Assembly: GCA_965153355.1 (NCBI GenBank)
Contig: OZ231127.1
Coordinates: 75,020,001 to 75,084,000 of the forward strand
Source: Flaccisagitta enflata
Lineage: Eukaryota; Chaetognatha; Sagittoidea; Aphragmophora
DNA: 64,000 bases
Direction of reading: 5' to 3'
How positions within the stretch are numbered: position 1 is the stretch's first letter; each line of letters opens with the position of its first letter. The notes under the pieces were generated by a model, which worked only from the letters and a program-made list of their open reading frames with translations, did no database searches and was not told the origin of the DNA. A program made the translations under genes and the position numbers. Shown here one piece after another: positions 56,669 through 64,000 of the stretch.

Positions 56669-59600
56669 CCGACCGACCGACCGACGGGCTGTCAAAGCGG
56701 AATGAAGAGTCGCAAAGGCGAAGAAAAAGATATTTAGTGATTGTATCTATAAAGAATGTGGGTATCATTTATTGTTACTCATTCACCTGATGAGATATGC
56801 CGCATAACTGGACTGATTCAAAACCAAACTGACACGTATTTTCGTTGTGTGCCTGCTCATCTTCTATCAGGGGTGTATATAATTCCATAACCTTTGATTA
56901 TTTTCCCCCCCCCTGCCTTTGATTTTCTTCCCCGCGACGCATCGCGTCGCGTTACCAAATCAATGTTTTTCTTCCCCATAAACCACTAAAACTGGGTGTT
57001 TAAGGTTTAAATAGTGTTAAATTGTGTTTAACTTATCGTGTTTTATGATTTTTTACTGCCAAAAGTTATATTTTCCCCAAGTTTTCTTTTTCTCTTTTTC
57101 CTCCTTTTCCTTCCTTTCTCCCAAACCGAAGGGAATACGGACAATATACAGGCCTGTCTTCTATCAAACTGTACTAATAAAGATTCCGACGAATATTTCA
57201 CCACCTTTAGAGAGAGAGAGAGAGAGACAGGGGAGAGAGAGCAAGCGACGCAATGCGTCGCGGGAAAGGAAATCAAAGGCAGGGGGGAAAGAAATCAAAA
57301 GCCATGCAACTATATATGTATGTCACATTGCAAACGAAGGCAAAATTCGACAACCACACATATTCATAACCTACTCAACTTTTTTTATTGAAACAAATCA
57401 AAGTATACTTAGTTTTTTTAGTCTTATTATTCTTGTAAATAAGCTTAGAAATATAAACAAACGAAGAAACTTGATATTGCATTGATGAGAGACAGAAACA
57501 ATCTCTGATTTGAAAGAATTCTTTAAAAATAGAGTTGCAAGAATTTATTAAGCAGTTTGGTAAAATTCTAAACTGTTCCAAGATGCAATTTTTTGCATTT
57601 TAAGAACACGGCCCTATTCTTGTATGTTTTTAGATTGAAGCTTTGTTTTTGAAAATACAAATTTATCAAATAAGAAGCTGGCTTAGAATTTCACCTAAAA
57701 CAACTCCAATTGCTAAATCAAATTTTCTTCATAAATGCACCATTTTTGCATCATTTATCTGTATTTTTCTTACATTGAAGTGACATATCAATTACCTTTT
57801 ATGCAAAAATATCATAAATAAAAAAGAATCAACATATTTTTTGTTACAAAAGTCATCAATAAAAATAAAAATTGTTTAAAAAATGTGTTGACTCCTTACA
57901 TGTTGTCTTCGTTTGCTCTGTGACATACACCCCTGCTTAAGAATGAACCGGCATGGCCTTTTTAAGCTCACATCACTTGCATTGTTACTTAAACCGAGTA
58001 ATTTGAATACACAATATTTTGATCAATGAACCTGGTTAGCGTGGTGACCCTGAGGACATCCTATCCAACTTGAAGCCTTTTCAGTGGAAAAAGTTGGCAG
58101 CGATGTGCTAATGTCGTCTCAGCTTCGGAGATAGGAAGTTTATCACTAATCAGAGGGAAATAAGGTTATCGTGATTTCTATGAAAGTTTGTGAATTCTCG
58201 AATATGCCTGGAAAGTCTCCATCCTTGTCACTCAATCAGACTGTTTCTCAGGGTTCTCGTTTCATTTGACACATGCACACCTGAGAGTGACTTATTATAC
58301 CATAAAACAAACAAAAACAACTCTGACCGGCCCCTTTCATCACTGCCCCTGCCCACCCATCCGCGACTAAGGTTTACACTTTTTAGTCGCGTGCACGCGA
58401 CTCTACAACCTGCTTTGTCCGTCGGTTGGTCGGTCGGTCGGTCGGTCTGTCACATTTTACTTTTTTTATGATTTTATTTTTTGGACCCACTGCTCCTGCC
58501 CTAATGGTCTAGTGACCTCAAATATGGCCCCTGCCCACCCGCACGCGACTTCGGTAGCCGTGTATCCGGCCTTGTTTTCAATATAAGAACAAGTTTGTAA
58601 GAACATTAGGCTCCAAACCCTCAAAAGTTTAAGAACATGCTAAAAACTTTGGAAAGATTTGTTTTTCTAATAATTTAAGAACATAAGGCTTAAAATCTTC
58701 AAAAAATTAAAAACATGCTAAAAATATTAGAAAATATCATTTCTTAAATAAAAATGATATCTTATTCTGTTTTTACCGAAGGTTTCATTCCATTTTCATT
58801 GTTCTTGATTTTGACTTAAGACATTTATACTTGCTGCTTTGTTATTTCATTGAGATTTCCCTTTATTTCTCTCAGAAAATTACTTTGAATTAGGAATGTT
58901 GTTAATTTAAAGTTAAAAACTGCTTTAGAATTAAAAATTTAAGAACGTTTAAGCCTTGAAACTGCCTAGAATTTAAAAGAACATTCTTATATGTTCTTAT
59001 AAGAAAAAAAAGTTAACCGTGTATCGAGCCTTGTTAAACACCTCCTCGGTCACGTCTAAAAATAGGGTATTTACTATTGGTTTTCAGCAAAGTATCCTTT
59101 TTGCGCATTAGGCTCCCCTGCCCTGCCCATGGCCCAACCACAAACGATTTTTCAGTTGTCGCATTTCTTACCTAATAATTCCTAATATTTCAAGCAACCA
59201 GCACATCCGTATCCTCATCTACCTGTCAGTTTTCTCATTTCTTCCTTCTTCGTTTTCCTTGATGACGGTATTTGACGGCCGTCCGCGCTGCCCACCGACG
59301 ACACGATCATTGTGTAAATTCCTCTTAATTCATACTTTACAGGCCACTATGTCTCATCCGTGAGTGCGCCGTGGGTGCTTCGCACGAATTTTATTTTTAT
59401 TTTTTCTTCTGTATTTCTCTCCGAAAACGGGAATTAAGTTCAGCCTATCGAAGCAAAACGCCTAACAGCTCCATTTAAACTCACGTTGAATTCCGGATTC
59501 AGTTTTTTGGGATGTCAGCCTTTGATTTTGTTCCCAGCGACACGTCGCCTTACAAAATCTATGATTTTCTTCCCCAATTAGCAATAAAACAGTGTTTTTA

Positions 59601-62341
59601 AGGTTTTGATAATATTAAATTGAGTTTTACTGATCAGTTTTTATGATTTGGTACTGCCAAAAGTTTTATTTTCCCACAAATTTTCTTATTTTCTTCTTTA
59701 TCCCTCTTACATTTTTTCCCCATCTCCAACCCCATTGATTATTTACAGCCCCCCACGGGGGGGGGGGGGGGAAGAGAAATGTAGAACCATATACAGGCCT
59801 GAAATAAAATGAAATTTAAATACTCAAAATCTATCCTCCAGTCTAAGTCGTCTTTGCTCCCATCGTGCAGAATTAACTAAAAAATCATTTTCGTTTTAGG
59901 TAGATTTCCATTACTCTTACCAGAAGTTTTCAATTCTTGCCATCCTCCTTTGTCGAGACTGAGCATGTGCATATCTTTGAACCAGCGCGTGTTCTTGCTG
60001 CCTCCGTAGACGAAGATGCTGTTCTTGTCGGCGTCAAACACCGCCGAGTGTCCCATGCGCATTCCCGGCGAGTGACTGCCGCCTCCGCCGCCGCTTCCGG
60101 TTTCCAGCGCTTCCCATTCGCCGAATGAAGGGTCGTACAACCAAGTAGCGTCTCGGCAAAAGGAGTTCTTAACCGTCTGTCCACCGATGACGACGACGTG
60201 ACTGCCGGAAGGGGACGTCACCAAACATTGACTGTGTCCCCATCGGACGGAGGGTGACGGATCCAAAACCCCAGAGGAAATCAATTCGAACTGTGGGATA
60301 GATGGAAGCGATTAAAAAAGAGATCAAGTAAAAGGGAACAACAAATGGCTCAGAACGAGGCGTCTAGACGACAAAAAGAGTGGCTTGCAAAGGGCGCGAC
60401 TATCAGACAGAACGAATGAAACTGTAAACAGAAAACGACAAATGGAATGAAGAAGAGCAGCAAAAAAGCTGACATGAAGTAACTGACCAATATATGAAGT
60501 GACATAGAAACCAATAAAAGGAATGATGAAGATAAAGACCACGACAGGAATGACAACCACAGGAATGACAAACAGACGCCAACAAAGGAAAAAAGCAAGA
60601 CAGAACAAAATAAATGACAGACAGACCTACAACGGAACAGGTAGACCAACAATTGACAGAACCAACAAAAGAAATGATTAGCAGCCGGACTCACTGATGG
60701 ATAGAAAAGCGGACAGACTAACGAAAGGACTGACAAGCGAAGAGAACTTATAAGTTATAGACACTTAAATAGGCCAGTGAAGAAAAATAAGTCAAACCTC
60801 GTCATCGGCACCGGTATTTCTATCGGAGCTCTCGTCATCATAGTCGTCATTAAGGAGCGCTTGAACGAGGAACTGCGAGGCCGAGTTTCCTACCACAGCT
60901 GCTCCCGCTCCTCCTCCGCCTCCTTGGGCGCCATCATTCCGGGGAAACGCCAATTTTGACTTTTTCGATAGTTTCGCGTCACTTCTTCCAATGACCTTCT
61001 TCGCGGATTGATCATGGACGGGTTTCACCAAGAAATCTTCACCATCCGTGGAGTTATCCTTTCCTCCCTTCCTCGCAAGCATCTTTTCATCCCTATCTTC
61101 CAACTCCTCTTCCTCCTCATTACTGGCGGCGAGCAACATGTTTAGAAATGAACCGGATACCGTGTTGGGATTGTAAACGGTGGCGGGAGCTTCATTACTG
61201 GTGACACATGAGGCAGTTTTTGTTGCGTTTGCGGCGGTGGTGGCGCCATCTGTTGACTGGTTGGAGGAGCTGGGGATTTTGTCATCTCCTCCTCCTGCTC
61301 CGCCTTTTCCTCCTCCTCCTCTTGGGGTGAACAGTTTGGCGGCGGCAGTTTTCTTGGCCGAAGTCGGCGTCGTCGGCGTCTTCAGCGTGGACTTCGACGC
61401 GATTTTGCTTCCGATTGGCTTTCCGGCGGAAGGAGAAGGCAACCATGTGGCCTTGGCTTTCTTTGAAGTCGGAGTTTTACCGGAAACGGGATTCGGTCTT
61501 GGAGGCGCAGCAGCATTTGTCAGAGACGTCGTCTCTGCAGCATCGACGTCTTTTCTCTGCTGCTGCTGAGGTTGTTCATCCTTGACCGTCAACGGAGATC
61601 GTTTCCGTTTCAAACCGGAAGTTGCCGTCGACGGAGTCTTAGGGGTAGACGGCGTCTTGGATAACGAAGCGTTTTCTTTTGTTTCCGCTCTCTGGTGAAA
61701 TGAATCGAGAGAGTGAACTTTGATGGGGGAATCATGAAGTGGAAACTGAGCAGTATCTGAGTGGCAGGTCCGTCTTTCCGTCAGTCTATGCGTGTTGAAT
61801 GCAGTCCGCAGGTCACTTTCTGAATTTTTTTTCCTCTATCATTTTCTCTCCAAACATGTCCACTCACATGCATTCGATACTCGACCCAATCCGCTTCAAC
61901 GACAACCGCCTGTCCCTTGGCAACGCCTTCAGCTCCGACGACATTTCCTTTCCAATGAATACAAGGAGATGTTCTTGATAATTTCCCCAAAAATTGTTCC
62001 TTCACCATCGAGTCCACATCATCATCATTGATCGATCTCAATTTCAACGTCGCTTCGTAGTAAACTTCCGCCGCGTTATTTCTATCACACACGCTAGACT
62101 CATTGTTGTTGTTGTTGTTATTGTTTTCGGTCGAGCGAGAACTCATAATGAACGCCACCATTTCTCCGTTCTTCAAGGCTTCCGCCGGGATGCGCGCTGA
62201 CAAGCATCTCGACGGCGATGCAGCGTGTCGTCGATCGTCATCATCGACGCTGCTGGTCGACGACGTCGAATGATGATGCGGCGTCAATTTGACCGGAGGA
62301 CGCGTCACGTCGCAAACCACGTAGACGCAAGACGATGCCAT
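52325..62341 (-). CDS. Kelch-repeat protein with Ser/Thr/Lys-rich N-terminal half, 809 aa
   Basis: Seven exons join in frame: 62341..61868, 61691..60798, 60290..59921, 54333..54215, 53753..53556, 53085..52840, 52453..52325. Residues about 457-809 hold six Kelch-type repeats, each with a Gly-Gly pair and spaced Tyr/Trp, for example VVVIGGQ, IFVYGGS, IWIFGGV, MLIFGGW, LFIHGGF and LVLFGGG. They should fold as a beta-propeller that binds partner proteins. Residues 1-158 form a module I do not recognise, ending GQAVVVEADWVEYRMH. Residues 159-456 are low complexity with KRKRSP near 186, a possible nuclear signal, and a Glu run near 350. An acidic insert (EEDDDDEEEEE) precedes the last repeat. Intron 3 is 5.6 kb and contains several repeats. 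No enzymatic domain is visible; a scaffold or adaptor role is inferred. Confidence 0.88.
53810..54160. repeat. ATTC/CATT repeat region in a Kelch-gene intron
   Basis: CATTCATTC and CACTCGATCATT words fill most of the intron between exons 4 and 5 of the Kelch gene (53754-54214). NFYB intron 2 holds a similar region. Confidence 0.85.
54387..54458. repeat. (CT)n microsatellite
   Basis: About 72 bp of CT in intron 3 of the Kelch gene, about 55 bp from exon 4. From 54460 to 55440 nothing else is recognisable. Confidence 0.95.
55446..55797. mobile_element. 352-bp palindromic element
   Basis: Arms of about 145 bp beginning ATTACGTCCCAT are inverted copies around a centre of about 60-80 bp. GTAT flanks both ends (55442-55445 and 55798-55801), a possible 4-bp target duplication. 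It lies in intron 3 of the Kelch gene. No coding capacity. Confidence 0.7.
56400..56760. mobile_element. GTTGCGGAC-family short elements with (GA)n
   Basis: GATGCGGGGTCACAATAAAG and GGACGGGTGGGCAGGGATAT open a copy in tail-first orientation, ending AAAGCCTCTTTTATAGTAAC near 56605. A (GA)n run (56638-56668), ACCGACCGACCG and AAGAGTCGCAAAGGCG follow as a second, degenerate end. Confidence 0.55.
56868..57156. mobile_element. 289-bp hAT-like miniature element, second copy
   Basis: Ends CAGGGGTGTATAT and, inverted, CAGGCCTGTATAT. The 8-bp direct repeat TCTTCTAT flanks both (56860-56867 and 57157-57164). The internal sequence is nearly identical, inverted, to 42102-42401, so these are recent copies. 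Confidence 0.9.
57240..57935. mobile_element. Probable related hAT-like element or composite
   Basis: 57243-57320 repeats the GCGTCGCGGG...AAATCAAAGGCAGGGGGG end of the miniature family. TATGTCACATTGCAAACGAAGG (57317-57340) recurs inverted at 57903-57935, where the end is CACCCCTG. The left boundary is unclear and no target duplication was found. Confidence 0.45.
58378..58578 (+). mobile_element. AGTCGCGTGCACGCGACT-family element, complete copy (about 200 bp)
   Basis: It opens TTTTTAGTCGCGTGCACGCG, followed by the rest of the perfect 18-bp palindrome and CTCTACAACCTGCTTTGTCC, then GGTCGGTC repeats. It closes with CCCCTGCCCACCCGCACGCG and GTGTATCCGGCCTTGTT. A comparable tail stands alone just upstream (58345-58370). 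The remainder up to 59510 is AT-rich with no gene; TAAGAACAT words recur at 58585-59010. Confidence 0.7.
59515..59805. mobile_element. Diverged copy of the hAT-like miniature element
   Basis: Words CCTTTGATTTTGTTCCCAGC, TACTGCCAAAAGTTTTATTT and ATATACAGGCCTG match the 56868 copy in order. The CAGGGGTG end is missing, so it is an old, truncated copy in intron 3 of the Kelch gene. Confidence 0.65.
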
Positions 62342-62394
62342 CGCGTTACATCGGAAGGACGAATGTGTGTGACGAGATGGTTCTAAGATGAATT

Positions 62395-62760
62395 CTATGT
62401 TAGAATTACGACGGTTTTGGGTGTGTGCGTGTGTGAGTGAGAGAGTGAGAGTCTGACGGAAGGATAAACGGAGGGCAAACTGATGGACGGGCGGACAAAT
62501 GAATGGATCATCCGACGAACAGACAAGGCCGCGTAGAAATAAGAGGACTTACATCTAACAAATGACGCGGGGTCACAATATCGTAGCCGACGGGTGGGCA
62601 GGGGCATCCAACCCCCATCCACACCTTAACCCCCACCCCACTCACAAAAAGTTTCTAGAACGCCTATATCTCCCACTTTTCAACTCGATCACCAAGGACA
62701 AACCAACAAACAGACGGACAGACACAGCCTCGTATAGAGTTGCGTGTCCGCAACTTTAAA
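62395..62760. mobile_element. GTTGCGGAC-family short element
   Basis: GACGCGGGGTCACAATATCG and GGTGGGCAGGGGCATCCAAC start it; GACACAGCCTCGTATAGAGT then TGCGTGTCCGCAACT end it (62756). It lies upstream of the Kelch gene start, with no recognisable promoter motif between 62342 and 62550. Confidence 0.6.
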
Positions 62761-62889
62761 CTGCAGACAGCGAGGGAGATCATGTTGGTACTCCATCGCA
62801 CTACAGACGACAATTGCAACGATTGATGGCCAAGGAATTAGATGTTTCGCGCGGGGCGGAATTGGCTACGGTTTTTTGACGTTGACGAA

Positions 62890-62897
62890 TTCTGGCG

Positions 62898-62933
<36 letters not shown>

Positions 62934-63141
62934 AATAGAGGTCGGTAGGCATCGGAAAAAAACAAAAGACACGTTGGAACAATTTTCAGTTGCGGACACG
63001 CAACGCCATGAGAGGTTTTGTCCGTCCGTCCCTCCGTAACACACTAGTTAAAAAAATAAAAAAAAAACAAGCTCTTGAGGACCCAATATTGTGACCCGCA
63101 TCACTTGCCTTTCCGAATTCATGGATACAGACAGACAGACA

Positions 63142-63233
<92 letters not shown>

Positions 63234-63370
63234 ATAGGGATCGGTAAGCAGGACAAGACAGGACAGGATAGGACGATAGGCATCATGTAAAGAAAACAAA
63301 AAACATTTTTAGTCGCGGACATTACTAGTTATATATTACTGTCGGTTGGTCAGGGATCGGTCCGACGATC
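62890..63370. repeat. (CT)n microsatellites and AGTTGCGG/AGTCGCGG heads
   Basis: (CT)n at 62899-62931 and 63149-63231; family heads at 62987-63030 (AGTTGCGGACACGCAAC) and 63309 (TTTTTAGTCGCGGACA). A GACAGGACAGGAT run lies at 63253-63275. From 63371 to the end of the window nothing is recognised. Confidence 0.8.
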
Positions 63371-64000
63371 ACCGGCCCGTTTGTTGGTTACGTTAAATTA
63401 CAGAGAAACTAGCTATCGAAAACTTTGAAATCTCTTTCCTTGTCTTTTTTCCCTAAAATTACGGAAATGTATTGTTGGAGTTCTCTAGTTGATAATTTGG
63501 AATGATTCTTTGTCAAGAAAATCACGAAAAAACAATTCATGTGGCTAATCAAAAAAAAAAGTACGTATGAACGATTTTATATTAAACATCACACCGTTAG
63601 ATAGGTAAGAGTCTATATTAATAGTAGAGGGAAACCATAAGCGCGGATAAAAACTTTTCATCTGTTGATGATGATCATTTGATTTTTTAAATTCATGATT
63701 AACCTATTCTTCAATAAGTACGGTTATGACAGGACGCAAAAAACTTCTCAGCAAATCATAGGATGAAAAAAATGTATTTGGTCGAGACTATCAAAATGAT
63801 ACTGGTCAGCATATGATGAAAAGAAAGATATAATTACATAAACGAAACAGTTTGCATCCTTTTTTTTCTCTCTCCCATTGATTGGATATTGTTCAGTTTT
63901 CAGCAATTTGAGGCAATGAGACGTCCACGTGGAATGAAAGGAGATGGAATCGGAGAAACGCGCCTAAAAAATAAAAATAAATGAAAAAATCTGAACTTTT

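Noticed and set aside
57024-57485. 153-aa plus-strand open frame
   Set aside because: It crosses the end of a miniature transposon and a GA repeat and has no family resemblance.
61180-61569. 129-aa plus-strand open frame
   Set aside because: Antisense shadow of Kelch-gene exon 2.

Overview
The window is eukaryotic nuclear DNA. Every gene that can be supported is split by spliceosomal introns with GT-AG (once GC-AG) borders, and simple repeats and short inverted-repeat transposons fill most of the rest. The histone-fold core encoded by the NF-YB gene looks animal-like, so an early-branching animal or close relative is my best guess. The species cannot be named from the sequence. All five supported genes lie on the minus strand.

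Layout: (1) 0.3-2.7 kb, a Ser/Thr-rich and acidic protein of unknown function with at least two exons. (2) 2.7-10.9 kb, no gene: microsatellites, minisatellites, copies of two short inverted-repeat families, and a 1.4 kb near-perfect palindromic transposon (9004-10438) with an 8-bp target duplication. (3) 10.96-28.09 kb, two tandem 13-exon paralogues of the alkylsulfatase type (signal peptide, metallo-beta-lactamase domain, dimerisation region, SCP2-like C-terminus; 612 and 610 aa). Their intron positions and phases match throughout, and 386 bp separate them. (4) 28.1-48.9 kb, about 20 kb without a gene, rich in transposons: a 621-bp foldback element; a hAT-like element (32037-37310) split by a 3.69 kb foldback element (33337-37022); an unsplit inverted hAT-like copy (40224-41231) that preserves the empty site; a hAT-like miniature element (42102-42401); minisatellites. 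(5) 48.9-51.9 kb, NFYB, the B subunit of the CCAAT-binding factor NF-Y, 4 exons and 204 aa. (6) 52.3-62.3 kb, a 7-exon, 809-aa Kelch-propeller protein with a novel-looking N-terminal half. (7) 62.4-64 kb, repeats only.

Function: the two alkylsulfatase paralogues are predicted to be secreted or luminal Zn hydrolases acting on sulfate esters. NF-YB is a nuclear transcription factor subunit. The Kelch protein is probably a nuclear scaffold. Nothing indicates that these genes work together. I found no rRNA, tRNA, CRISPR array or transposase gene. All mobile elements seen are non-autonomous.

Most unusual: transposon structures datable by nesting, with exact target-site duplications; two dispersed element families built from G/C-rich hairpins, one carrying a variable minisatellite core; an element with telomere-like sequence inside an intron; and several splice sites and introns built from microsatellites.
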